Source: Candidatus Roslinia caecavium
Lineage (GTDB): Bacteria; Bacillota; Clostridia; Monoglobales; Monoglobaceae
NCBI GenBank assembly: GCA_904419955.1
Contig: CAJFTO010000006.1
Span: 35,468 to 99,467 of the forward strand
Length of the DNA stretch: 64,000 nucleotides
Direction: 5' to 3'
Part shown: positions 17,149-26,662 of the stretch, piece after piece
Numbering within the stretch: the stretch's first letter is position 1
How the letters are laid out: each line of letters starts with the position of its first letter
Translations under genes and position numbers: made by a program
Notes under the pieces: generated by a model
Told to the model about the DNA's origin: nothing
The model's database searches: none
What the model saw: the letters and a program-made list of their open reading frames with translations, nothing else

Positions 17149-19017
17149 TTGTATATAGAGAAAATTAAAAATTGTAATGATATAAAACAATTTCATATTG
17201 ACGAGCTGCCGAAAATAGCCGGCGAGATCAGAACGTTTTTAATTGACTCGATTTCTAAAACCGGAGGTCATTTAGCGTCGAATTTGGGAGTCGTAGAACT
17301 TACGATCGCCCTTCATTACGCTTTTGATTTAGAGAACGACAAGATCGTTTGGGACGTCGGCCATCAAGCTTATACGCATAAAATATTGAGCGGCAGAGCG
17401 GATCGATTCGATTCCCTCAGGCAGTTTGGCGGGATAAGCGGCTTTCCTAAATGCGAAGAAGACCCGTCCGACGCGTTTAACACCGGACACAGTTCCACGT
17501 CTATTTCGGCGGCGCTCGGTTTTTCCGTTGCAAACGAGCTTCAGGGGAAAAACAATTATTCCATAGCCGTCATAGGCGACGGAGCGATGACCGGAGGTAT
17601 GGTCTACGAAGCGATGAATAACTGCGGAAAGAAAGCGAAAAAATTAATAGTGATACTAAACGACAACGGTATGTCTATATCAAAGAACGTTGGCGTAATG
17701 TCCGGTATGCTTCAGAAATGGAGGAGCAAGAACAGTTACTTTAAGCTGAAAAAGGACGTTAAGACTGCGCTTGACAGTATACCCGCGATTGGAACTCCGG
17801 TTAAAAGCAAGATCACAAATCTTAAGAAGGAAATAAAGCGTATAATAGTCGAAAGCAGGATCTTTGAAGATTTCGGCTTTAAATATCTCGGTCCGTTAGA
17901 CGGACATAATATAAGCGAGATGCTGACGGTAATGGACTACGCCAAGACGTTAGACGAGCCTGTTCTCATACACGTCCATACGGAAAAAGGGAAAGGATAC
18001 GTTCCGGCGGAGAGCGCTCCGCCTCTTTATCATAGTATAGGAAAGTTCGATGTGGGCACAGGAAAACCGCTTACAATTGTTAAAAATACATGGTCGAATT
18101 ATTTCGGAAGATATCTTTGCTCGATTGCTGAGAAAAATAACAGAGTTGTGGCTATCTCGGCGGCGATGCCGGACGGTACGGGACTCAGCGGTTTTCAGAG
18201 GTTATATCCGAAACGTTTTTTCGACGTAGGGATAGCGGAGCAGCATGCGGTAACGTTTGCGGCGGCGCTTGCTAAATCCGGACAAGTTCCGGTGTTTGCG
18301 GTGTATTCGACTTTTTTGCAGCGCGGTTACGATCAGATGTTGCATGATACCGCGCTTCAGAACGCGCACGTAGTATTCGCGATAGACAGGTCGGGTCCCG
18401 TCGGCGACGACGGCGAGACGCATCAGGGCGTGTACGATCTATCTTATCTTCTGCATATGCCGAATATGAAGGTATTCTCCCCGTCGAACGAGCTGGATTT
18501 GAGAGAAATACTAAGTTATGCGGTAAACGTCTGCAACGGTCCCGTAGCTATACGGTATCCGCGAGGAATGATAACCGAATTTAAAGACATAGACTTTTTG
18601 TCCTATAATAGATCGCCGCTTAAACCCAATATAGTGGTCGACGACGGAGGCGATTTAGACGCTGCGATTCTATCTGTCGGAGTATGTTTAAACGACTCTC
18701 TAAAAGCGGCAAGGGCGCTCCAGGAAAAGGGCAAAAAAATTGCCGTTATCGATATTAAAGGCGTAAAACCAATAGATATTAAAACAATAGAAGGATTTAT
18801 CGAACGAGCCGCAATAACGGCGACGGTCGAAAACAATGTTGTTATAGGCGGATTTGGAGAATATTTGGAGGGTATAGTTAATAAGAAAATCTTAAAGTTC
18901 GCCTATCCGGACGAGCCGATCGTTCAGGGGAATGTGGAGCAGCTAAAAAAGAAATATGGACTTGATTATAATTCAATTTATGAAAAAATAGAATTGGAGC
19001 TATTGCAATTGCTTTAA
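17149..19017 (+). CDS. dxs: 1-deoxy-D-xylulose-5-phosphate synthase
   Basis: A 622-residue thiamine-diphosphate enzyme that condenses pyruvate and glyceraldehyde 3-phosphate, the entry step of the MEP isoprenoid pathway. The TPP motif runs from GDGAMTGGMVYEA to NDNGMSIS. Other landmarks are GHQAYTHKILSGR, FNTGHSSTSISAALG, the second-domain DVGIAEQHAVTFAA and the C-terminal transketolase domain ending near VEQLKKKYG. A TTG start at 17149 matches the usual N-terminus of the family, although the ribosome site (GAAAGCGAG) is weak. It opens the block dxs-tlyA-nadK-recN found in many Firmicutes. Confidence 0.95.
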   Translation: MYIEKIKNCNDIKQFHIDELPKIAGEIRTFLIDSISKTGGHLASNLGVVELTIALHYAFDLENDKIVWDVGHQAYTHKILSGRADRFDSLRQFGGISGFPKCEEDPSDAFNTGHSSTSISAALGFSVANELQGKNNYSIAVIGDGAMTGGMVYEAMNNCGKKAKKLIVILNDNGMSISKNVGVMSGMLQKWRSKNSYFKLKKDVKTALDSIPAIGTPVKSKITNLKKEIKRIIVESRIFEDFGFKYLGPLDGHNISEMLTVMDYAKTLDEPVLIHVHTEKGKGYVPAESAPPLYHSIGKFDVGTGKPLTIVKNTWSNYFGRYLCSIAEKNNRVVAISAAMPDGTGLSGFQRLYPKRFFDVGIAEQHAVTFAAALAKSGQVPVFAVYSTFLQRGYDQMLHDTALQNAHVVFAIDRSGPVGDDGETHQGVYDLSYLLHMPNMKVFSPSNELDLREILSYAVNVCNGPVAIRYPRGMITEFKDIDFLSYNRSPLKPNIVVDDGGDLDAAILSVGVCLNDSLKAARALQEKGKKIAVIDIKGVKPIDIKTIEGFIERAAITATVENNVVIGGFGEYLEGIVNKKILKFAYPDEPIVQGNVEQLKKKYGLDYNSIYEKIELELLQLL

Positions 19018-19096
19018 TAAGCTATTTTTGAGTAATATGTAGATACTAAAAATTTTTTTAATTGACGTTTGCATTGCAGAGCATGAGGAAGATAAA

Positions 19097-19909
19097 ATGG
19101 CGAAGAGAAGACTGGATCAATATTTGGTCGACAAAGGATTAATTAAGACGAGAAGCATGGCGCAGTCTATGATTATGGCCGGAGAAGTATACGTAAACGG
19201 TCAGAAAGCGGCTAAGGCCGGAGAAATGATTAAAGGCGACGAGAGGATCGACATCAAAAGCAAATCGGCTAAGTTTGTCAGCAGAGGCGGTTTAAAGTTG
19301 GATAAGGCTATAAATGCGTTTGATATAAAACTGGACGATTGTATTTGTATGGATATAGGGGCTTCGACTGGCGGATTTACAGACTGTATGCTTCAAAATG
19401 GCGCGAAAAAAGTATATTCCATAGACGTTGGGTATGGTCAGCTCGCGTGGAAGCTTCGCGGAGACGAGCGCGTTATTAACATGGAAAGAACTAATTTCAG
19501 ATATGTTACCAAAGAACAGATACCTGACGAGATAGACTTTTTTTCGGTTGACGTATCGTTTATTTCGCTTAAATTGATCCTGCCTCCGGCATATGATTTA
19601 TTAAAGGACGGCGGGCGCGGGGTTTGCTTGATCAAACCGCAATTTGAAGCCGGAAGAGAAAAGGTTGGCAAAAAAGGCGTGGTTCGCGATAAGAAAGTAC
19701 ACATAGAAGTTATTGAAAACGTAGTGAGCTTTACCCGGGAAATAGGTTTCTCAGTAGTTGGTTTAGATTTTTCTCCAATTAAGGGACCGGAGGGGAATAT
19801 AGAGTATCTTATGTATATTTCTAAAGCTGACGGTTCAGAGTCCGGTATAGTCGAATTTAACGTAGAGGAATTAGTTGAGAACTCGCATGAGCTTGACAAA
19901 ATGGCGTGA
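19097..19909 (+). CDS. tlyA: TlyA-family rRNA 2'-O-methyltransferase
   Basis: A 270-residue protein with an N-terminal S4 RNA-binding domain (RRLDQYLVDKGL to NGQKAAKAGEMIKGDERI, about 3-60) and an FtsJ-type methyltransferase domain. The SAM-binding site is DIGASTGGFTDCML, followed by YSIDVGYGQLAWKLRGD and DFFSVDVSFISL. TlyA enzymes methylate ribose in 16S/23S rRNA, and loss gives capreomycin resistance in mycobacteria. GAGGAAG precedes the ATG. It sits in its conserved place between dxs and nadK. Confidence 0.9.
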   Translation: MAKRRLDQYLVDKGLIKTRSMAQSMIMAGEVYVNGQKAAKAGEMIKGDERIDIKSKSAKFVSRGGLKLDKAINAFDIKLDDCICMDIGASTGGFTDCMLQNGAKKVYSIDVGYGQLAWKLRGDERVINMERTNFRYVTKEQIPDEIDFFSVDVSFISLKLILPPAYDLLKDGGRGVCLIKPQFEAGREKVGKKGVVRDKKVHIEVIENVVSFTREIGFSVVGLDFSPIKGPEGNIEYLMYISKADGSESGIVEFNVEELVENSHELDKMA

Positions 19910-19977
19910 TAGCCGCATAATATATATGGGATATTTAATAATTCGGTATGGAAACAATTGTATAGGAAAACTTAGAT

Positions 19978-20865
19978 ATGATTAGAATGAATAAAATTGA
20001 AAACGTAGCTTTGGTACCTAATACTTTAAGAGACGCAGACTTGACCGAGACGTATAACGTGATCGAAGCGCTTGGCAATTATAAAATAACGATCCTGATG
20101 GAGGACTTTTTTAAAGACTTGCTAAGCAGAGAGCGAATCATGGATTCAAAAGCCGATTTAGCGTTTTTGCCTAAAGCCGATATGTTAAAGAACGCGGATT
20201 TTATTATCGCCCTTGGCGGAGACGGAACTATAATTGAACTTGCCGTTGATTCGGCGACGTATTCGGTTCCGATCGTGGGGATCAATATTGGCACGTTGGG
20301 ATTTTTAGCTCAGGCGGAAAGAGGAGATACTTCGATCATCGATAAGATATTCGCCGGGAAATATAGGATCGACGAGTGCATGATGCTCGATGTTTGCGTT
20401 ATTCGAGATGGAATAGAGAGATGTAAGCATATAGCGTTAAACGACATGGTAATATCCGGAGACGAATATAAAATGCTGAACGTATCGGCCGACGTTAATA
20501 ACGTTAATATGGCGCAGTATTCGGCCGACGGTTTAATAGTCGCAACGGCGACCGGCTCGACGGCGTATTCGTTGTCGGCGGGAGGCGCGGTCATGTACCC
20601 GGATCTTGACGCGATGATCGTTACGCCTATTTGTCCGCATACGCTGAAATCGCGAAGCACGGTAATACCGGGAAGCAGCTTGGTCAGTATTTGTACGGTT
20701 CCTCCGTATAGGACGGACGCGGTCGTTCGCGTAGACGGTAAAATAGTATGTAAATTGCATGAAGACGAATATATAAATATTACAAAATCTCAGCGTTCAA
20801 CGTTGCTCATCAAGGACGAATCGGCGAACTTTTTCGACGTGCTTCGCAGAAAGCTGTCCGATTAG
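19978..20865 (+). CDS. nadK: NAD kinase
   Basis: A 295-residue NAD kinase (PpnK), which makes NADP+ from NAD+ and ATP or polyphosphate. The diagnostic LGGDGTIIELA (GGDGT) appears at about residues 79-89. It is followed by GINIGTLGFLAQ, the NDMVISG segment and ATATGSTAYSLSAGG, all conserved. ATG 19978 and ATG 19987 are both possible; AGGAAA precedes the first. It follows tlyA and precedes recN. The arginine repressor gene argR, normally placed after it in this block, is missing. Confidence 0.93.
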   Translation: MIRMNKIENVALVPNTLRDADLTETYNVIEALGNYKITILMEDFFKDLLSRERIMDSKADLAFLPKADMLKNADFIIALGGDGTIIELAVDSATYSVPIVGINIGTLGFLAQAERGDTSIIDKIFAGKYRIDECMMLDVCVIRDGIERCKHIALNDMVISGDEYKMLNVSADVNNVNMAQYSADGLIVATATGSTAYSLSAGGAVMYPDLDAMIVTPICPHTLKSRSTVIPGSSLVSICTVPPYRTDAVVRVDGKIVCKLHEDEYINITKSQRSTLLIKDESANFFDVLRRKLSD

Positions 20866-20938
20866 ATCGTTAAACGCCTATAACGGTTATTTGGGAACTA
20901 TTAGAGTAATATTTGTGGATAATACGAAGGTGAACTAA

Positions 20939-22618
20939 ATGCTTATAGAGTTACATATAAAAAATATCGCTATTATCGAAGAAGTCAATATTGAGTTCGG
21001 CGGCGGTTTTAACGTTTTGACCGGCGAGACCGGCGCGGGAAAGTCGATACTTATAGATTCGATCAATATGGCTATAGGCGGTAGAGCGAATAGGGAACTT
21101 GTGCGGACGGGAGCCGAAAAGGCGACGGTAGACGCGGCCTTTGAAGTCAGTCCGTCGGGCGCCGACTATCTCGAAGGGTTCGGCGTTGAAGCTGAAGACG
21201 GGATAATAGTGTTAAGTAGGGAACTGTCCGCGGACGGTAAAAGCAAGAGCAGAATAAACGGCAGAATAGTTCCGCTCAGCGTAGTCAAAGAGGTAGGAGC
21301 TAAACTTATCGCAATACATGGTCAGATGGATAACAGAGGCCTGCTTCAGCCGCGTAATCACATTGATTTTGTCGATAAGTATGCAAACAACGCCGAACTT
21401 TTAGCCGAGTACAGGGTGAGATATAATAAAGTCAAAAAGATAAGACAACGCTTAAACGAGATCTCGACGGACGAGACGGAGAAAGAAAGACGACTCGATT
21501 TGATCAGGTTTCAGATGAATGAAATAGAATCGGCGAATTTAACTCCGGGAGAAGAAGAGGAACTGGAGAAAAAAAGAGAGATGTTTCAGAATCTGGAGAC
21601 TATAGTAAGCGGAACGAATTCTGCCTATGAAAATTTATACGGCGATATGGATAATACTTCGGCTTACGATCTGATCTCGGACGCGGCAATGAATTTAGAA
21701 AAGGCCGCGGCTCACGACGAGTCTTTAAATGCAAATTTGGAGACGTTAAATTCTATTGTCGCCGATTTGGAGGACGTGTCGCATAATTTAAAGAGCTATT
21801 TGGACGCGGTCGACTATGAAAGCGGAGAGATCGAATATGTAGAAGATCGTCTTTCGGTAATTTATGATTTGAAGCGTAAATACGGAGCAAGCATAGAGGC
21901 GATATTGGAATTTTATGATAATATTTCCAAACAGGCCAATGATATTACCAATATGGACGAGATAATAGCGGAGCTTAAAGATGAATTATCGGTCGAAGAA
22001 GAGGCGATGAAAATTTCGGCTGAAAAATTAACTCAGTCGAGGATCGCCGCAGGGAAAAAGCTTTCGTCTAAAATTATGCGGGAGCTTGCGGATCTCGATA
22101 TGAATAAAGTCAAATTCGACGTTAGGATAGACAAGACTGATTTTAATATAAACGGAAACGACGATCTGGAATTTATTATTTCCACCAATCCGGGCGAAGG
22201 GATGAAACCTCTTAGCAAAATCGCTTCGGGCGGAGAGATGTCGCGTATCATGTTGGCTATAAAATCTATCCTATCCGACAGCGACGATATCGAGACGCTT
22301 ATATTCGACGAGATCGACACCGGCGTAAGCGGAAGAGCGGCGCAAAAAATAGCGGAAAAGATATGTATGCTCTCTAAAAATAGACAAGTGTTGTGTATTA
22401 CACATTTGGCGCAAATCGCCGGTATGGCGGATACGCATTTTAAAATTGAGAAAGATGTTTCGCGTGAAACAGTTTGCACGTCGGTAAGCAAATTGAGTGA
22501 AGATGAACGAAAAGAAGAACTCGCTCGTATTATCGGAGGCGTAACCGTTACCGATTTAACTCTAAAAGCAGCCGAAGAAATGCTGAATCTCGCCGAGGAG
22601 TTAAAAGCTAAACGTTAG
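20939..22618 (+). CDS. recN: DNA repair protein RecN
   Basis: A 559-residue SMC-like ATPase acting early in double-strand break repair. Walker A is GETGAGKSILIDSINMA at about 31-47. The long central coiled coil spans about 150-420. The signature ASGGEMSRIMLAIK and Walker B LIFDEIDTGVSG lie near the C-terminus. The length is normal. AAGGTGA precedes the ATG. In many Firmicutes spoIVB and spo0A follow; here an RseC-like gene does. Confidence 0.95.
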   Translation: MLIELHIKNIAIIEEVNIEFGGGFNVLTGETGAGKSILIDSINMAIGGRANRELVRTGAEKATVDAAFEVSPSGADYLEGFGVEAEDGIIVLSRELSADGKSKSRINGRIVPLSVVKEVGAKLIAIHGQMDNRGLLQPRNHIDFVDKYANNAELLAEYRVRYNKVKKIRQRLNEISTDETEKERRLDLIRFQMNEIESANLTPGEEEELEKKREMFQNLETIVSGTNSAYENLYGDMDNTSAYDLISDAAMNLEKAAAHDESLNANLETLNSIVADLEDVSHNLKSYLDAVDYESGEIEYVEDRLSVIYDLKRKYGASIEAILEFYDNISKQANDITNMDEIIAELKDELSVEEEAMKISAEKLTQSRIAAGKKLSSKIMRELADLDMNKVKFDVRIDKTDFNINGNDDLEFIISTNPGEGMKPLSKIASGGEMSRIMLAIKSILSDSDDIETLIFDEIDTGVSGRAAQKIAEKICMLSKNRQVLCITHLAQIAGMADTHFKIEKDVSRETVCTSVSKLSEDERKEELARIIGGVTVTDLTLKAAEEMLNLAEELKAKR

Positions 22619-22695
22619 AAAAGATTTTTTGGACAAAATTCAAGGCATAAGAACGCTATAATTATAATATAGCGAAGTTATTATAGGTGATTAAA

Positions 22696-23124
22696 ATGGA
22701 ACAACAGGGCTATGTGATTGAAGCTAAAAACGGAGTCGCAAAAATTAGGGTTAACAGAGAGTCGGCTTGCGGCGGTAATTGCGTAAGCTGTAAGGGGTGC
22801 CCCTCGTCTGCGATTATCATAGAAGCTAAGGATGAGATCGGATTAAAAAGGGGCGACAGCGTTACCCTTTATGAAGATTCGTCTAAAGTGATAAAATACG
22901 CCGTTATAGGCTATGGGCTCTTAGCGGCGCTGATGTGCGTAGGAGCCGTTATCGGATACAACGCGACCGGCAGAGATTTAATGGGATTGCTCGGCGCGGC
23001 GTTAGGATTGGCTATCGGCGTCGCGGCGGTTAAATTGTCTTTTAGAAATGTGGAGTCAGATTTTAAGATAAAAGGCGTTAACAGACCAAGCGAAGCGCAA
23101 AGTATTGAGTCGGACGATAAATAA
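22696..23124 (+). CDS. RseC/SoxR-reducing-system family membrane protein
   Basis: A 142-residue protein with four cysteines in ACGGNCVSCKGCPSS (about 22-36), a short beta domain and two transmembrane helices (about 67-88 and 95-115). This is the RseC/MucC layout. In other bacteria RseC works with the Rnf/Rsx electron-transport complex and the reduction of SoxR. The clostridial versions are probably redox-linked, but the partner here is unknown. The ATG at 22696 follows TAGGTGATT; the GTG at 22687 lies inside that ribosome site. It lies upstream of the ATPase and ferredoxin genes. Confidence 0.75.
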   Translation: MEQQGYVIEAKNGVAKIRVNRESACGGNCVSCKGCPSSAIIIEAKDEIGLKRGDSVTLYEDSSKVIKYAVIGYGLLAALMCVGAVIGYNATGRDLMGLLGAALGLAIGVAAVKLSFRNVESDFKIKGVNRPSEAQSIESDDK

Positions 23125-23142
23125 TGCGTTAGAAAGAGATAA

Positions 23143-23829
23143 ATGATTATTATGGAAACATTTGTTGAACCTAAAAGAGTAACTGTGGTAACAGGACATT
23201 TTGGCAGCGGAAAAACTGAATTTGCAATTAATTATGCTGTAAAGCTCAAAAATATGGGTAAAAAAGTTACAATTGTAGACTTTGATATAGTTAATCCATA
23301 TTTTAGGACGAAGGATGCGGAGAATGCTCTTAATTCTTTAGGGATCGATGTGATATCTCCCGCTTTTGCAAATTTAAATATAGAAAATCCAATGCTGCCG
23401 CCGGATATCAATAGGGTCTTTGACGATAAGGAAAGCTATGTTGTATTTGATGTTGGCGGCGATGACGACGGAGCCGTTCCGCTCGGAACATATTATAGAT
23501 TTTTTAAAGACGAAGATTATGATATGTTTTTTATTATTAACGAGCGGCGATTACTGACTCAGACCGTTGAAGATATTTTTTGCGTTATGGATAGTATTGA
23601 GAGTGTATCGAGACTTAAAGTCACGGCTTTGGTCAATAATACTCACTTAAAAGAGTTAACTACCCCGGAAATTATATGTAAAGGTCAAGAACTTGTCGAA
23701 GAATATTCAGAAAAGACGGGATTGGAGCAGAGATATATTTCCGGTAAAGAAGAAATATTATATAAATTACCGGATAAATATAAAAAATATTTATATCCAA
23801 TGAAATTGTATATAAATTTAATGTTTTAA
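23143..23829 (+). CDS. P-loop ATPase linked to the 2-oxoacid:ferredoxin oxidoreductase operon
   Basis: A 228-residue nucleotide-binding protein of the SIMIBI/MinD-CobQ-like kind. Walker A is TGHFGSGKTEFAINYAV (about 17-33). The switch-like segment VDFDIVNPYFRT and the Walker B-like YVVFDVGGDDDGA follow. It has no predicted membrane helix. The function is unknown; its position directly upstream of the ferredoxin subunit suggests a role in maturation or regulation of that complex, which is inference. Codon use is more AT-rich than in the neighbours. ATG 23143 and ATG 23152 are both possible, and no strong ribosome site decides. Confidence 0.65.
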   Translation: MIIMETFVEPKRVTVVTGHFGSGKTEFAINYAVKLKNMGKKVTIVDFDIVNPYFRTKDAENALNSLGIDVISPAFANLNIENPMLPPDINRVFDDKESYVVFDVGGDDDGAVPLGTYYRFFKDEDYDMFFIINERRLLTQTVEDIFCVMDSIESVSRLKVTALVNNTHLKELTTPEIICKGQELVEEYSEKTGLEQRYISGKEEILYKLPDKYKKYLYPMKLYINLMF

Positions 23830-23875
23830 GCAGTAGATTTATAAAATAGTATAGACAATAAGGAGGAGAATTGAA

Positions 23876-24082
23876 GTGCCGAAAGTTACGTTTAGAGAGG
23901 ATCGGTGTAAAGGTTGTGGACTTTGCATTTCTGTGTGTCCTAAAAAAATACTTTACCTTGAACCGGAAAAAATTAACGATAAGGGATTTCATCCCGCGGC
24001 TGTATCAGATCAGGACAAATGTATAGCCTGTACGTTTTGCGCGACCATGTGTCCGGACTGCGTAATTACTATTGAGAAATAG
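23876..24082 (+). CDS. Ferredoxin subunit (delta) of 2-oxoacid:ferredoxin oxidoreductase
   Basis: A 68-residue 2[4Fe-4S] ferredoxin with two classic motifs, CKGCGLCISVCP and CIACTFCATMCP. It passes electrons from the oxidoreductase core to soluble ferredoxin. The GTG start at 23876 follows AGGAGG by 10 bases. A 170-base gap without a visible gene separates it from the alpha subunit, somewhat longer than usual for this operon. Confidence 0.88.
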   Translation: MPKVTFREDRCKGCGLCISVCPKKILYLEPEKINDKGFHPAAVSDQDKCIACTFCATMCPDCVITIEK

Positions 24083-24252
24083 CCGCATAAAATCGACTGT
24101 AATTAAGATCCGGCTGTTTTAAGATCGCAGTACTTTATGACGGCGGAATTTGACGATAAGTCATAGGTTTTGATTTATCATTTATAATTTAAATTAATAT
24201 GCTAATAAAAATTATATAACGGATATATTAAACCGTAGAATGGAGAAAACAA

Positions 24253-25314
24253 ATGGGAAATAAAGTTTTAATGAAAGGTAACGAGGCGCTTGCCGAAGCG
24301 GCGATAAGGTGCGGCTGTCGGTTCTTCTTTGGATATCCGATAACGCCTCAAACCGAACTGGCGGCTTATATGGCAAAAAAAATGATTAAGAGCGGAGGAA
24401 CGTTTCTTCAGGCGGAGAGCGAGATTGCGGCGATCAATATGGTTTATGGAGCAGCGGGAGCCGGAGCGAGAGTCATGACTTCTTCGTCTAGTCCGGGTAT
24501 AAGCTTAAAGCAGGAGGGTATATCATACATAGCCGGGGCGGATCTCCCGTGCGTGATAGTAAATATAGTCAGAGGCGGTCCGGGGCTTGGCGGAATACAG
24601 CCGGCGCAGTCTGATTATTTTCAGGCAACTAAGGGCGGTGGTCACGGCGACTATCATCTTTTAGTTTACGCACCGTCTTCGGTACAGGAGCTGGCCGATT
24701 TGATTTCTAAAGCCTTTGATAAGGCCGACGAATATCGCATGCCGGCTATGATAATGGGCGACGGAATGCTCGGTCAGATGATGGAGCCCGTTGAGTTTAA
24801 GGAGCCGATCTCTCCGGAGGATCTGCCTGAGAAGGAATGGGCTACGACCGGTACGAAAATGAAGAGGAAAAAGAATATAATAAACTCTCTTTATTTAACG
24901 CCGGAGGAGCTTGAGGACTTAAATATTAAAAGATACCAAAGATACGACGTTGTAAAGCGGAACGAGGTCATGTGCGAAGAATATTTGACCGGCGACGCGG
25001 ATATAATAATCGCCGCGTACGGAACAATAGCAAGAATAGCTATGTCGGCGGTCGATATGGCGAGACAGAAAGGCATAAAGGCCGGTCTTATCAGACCGAT
25101 CACGCTTTGGCCGTTCCCTGAAGAGGCGTTTAAGAAATATGCTGATTCTGCAAAATGCTTCTTATCGGTTGAGATGAGCATGGGGCAGATGGTCGAAGAC
25201 GTAAGACTTGCAGTAAACGGGAAAGCGCCGGTATACTTTTACGGAAGAACAGGCGGCATGGTTCCCGAACAGGAAGAAATACTCGCTAAGATCGAGGAAC
25301 ACGCGAACGCTTGA
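24253..25314 (+). CDS. 2-oxoacid:ferredoxin oxidoreductase, alpha subunit (VorB/KorA type)
   Basis: A 353-residue pyrimidine-binding subunit of a four-subunit 2-oxoacid:ferredoxin oxidoreductase, which decarboxylates a 2-oxoacid to acyl-CoA and reduces ferredoxin. Typical segments are KGNEALAEAAIRCGCRFFFGYPITPQ, AESEIAAINMVYGA, SSSSPGISLKQEG and GGPGLGGIQPAQSDYFQ. The C-terminal domain has GLIRPITLWPFP. It resembles subunits annotated as 2-ketoisovalerate (VorB) or 2-oxoglutarate (KorA) enzymes, and sequence alone does not separate them. TGGAG precedes the ATG. Confidence 0.88.
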   Translation: MGNKVLMKGNEALAEAAIRCGCRFFFGYPITPQTELAAYMAKKMIKSGGTFLQAESEIAAINMVYGAAGAGARVMTSSSSPGISLKQEGISYIAGADLPCVIVNIVRGGPGLGGIQPAQSDYFQATKGGGHGDYHLLVYAPSSVQELADLISKAFDKADEYRMPAMIMGDGMLGQMMEPVEFKEPISPEDLPEKEWATTGTKMKRKKNIINSLYLTPEELEDLNIKRYQRYDVVKRNEVMCEEYLTGDADIIIAAYGTIARIAMSAVDMARQKGIKAGLIRPITLWPFPEEAFKKYADSAKCFLSVEMSMGQMVEDVRLAVNGKAPVYFYGRTGGMVPEQEEILAKIEEHANA

Positions 25315-25367
25315 GCGGCGCGAGCTGACGACTTTGTTTTGAAAATGAAAAAGGAGATCTGATTAAA

Positions 25368-26122
<755 letters not shown>

Positions 26123-26123
<1 letters not shown>

Positions 26124-26662
26124 TGAAACAGAGCATAGTTATCGCAGGATTTGGCGGCCAGGGAGTTTTATTTTTCGGTAAGACTCTCGCTTATCTTGGC
26201 ATGGATCTCGGAAAAAATATATCATGGCTTCCTTCTTACGGTCCTGAAATGAGGGGCGGTACGGCCAACTGTACGATCATAATTTCAGATAATCCGATCG
26301 GTTCGCCTATAACTTCAAAACCGGACGTTTTGATCGCTATGAATAAACCGTCTTTGGAAAAGTTCGAGAGTAAGGTTAAACCCGGTGGATTAATTATAAT
26401 AGACAGCTTTTTGATCGATAAAAAAGTTGATAGAGACGACGTTGAGACAATATATATTCCCGCGATGAAGATCGCCAACGAGTTGGGGTCTGAAAATCTT
26501 GGGAATATGGTAATGGCGGGAGCTTATTTAAAAGCTCAGGATTACGCCGGTTTAGAAGATTTAGAAAAGAGCGTAAAAGCGCATACCCCGGCTTCAAAGG
26601 AAAAACTTTTGGAACAAAACATTAAGATGATTAAGGCAGGTTACGACTACCAGGTATGTTAA
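26123..26662 (+). CDS. 2-oxoacid:ferredoxin oxidoreductase, gamma subunit
   Basis: A 179-residue gamma subunit with the family start SIVIAGFGGQGVLFFGKTLA, the SWLPSYGPEMRGGTANCTI motif and the C-terminal HTPASKEKLLEQNIKMIKAGY. It completes the delta-alpha-beta-gamma set. Its end overlaps the start of the ABC-F gene by 7 bases, tying an antibiotic-resistance-type or ribosome-linked ATPase to the same transcript. Confidence 0.9.
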
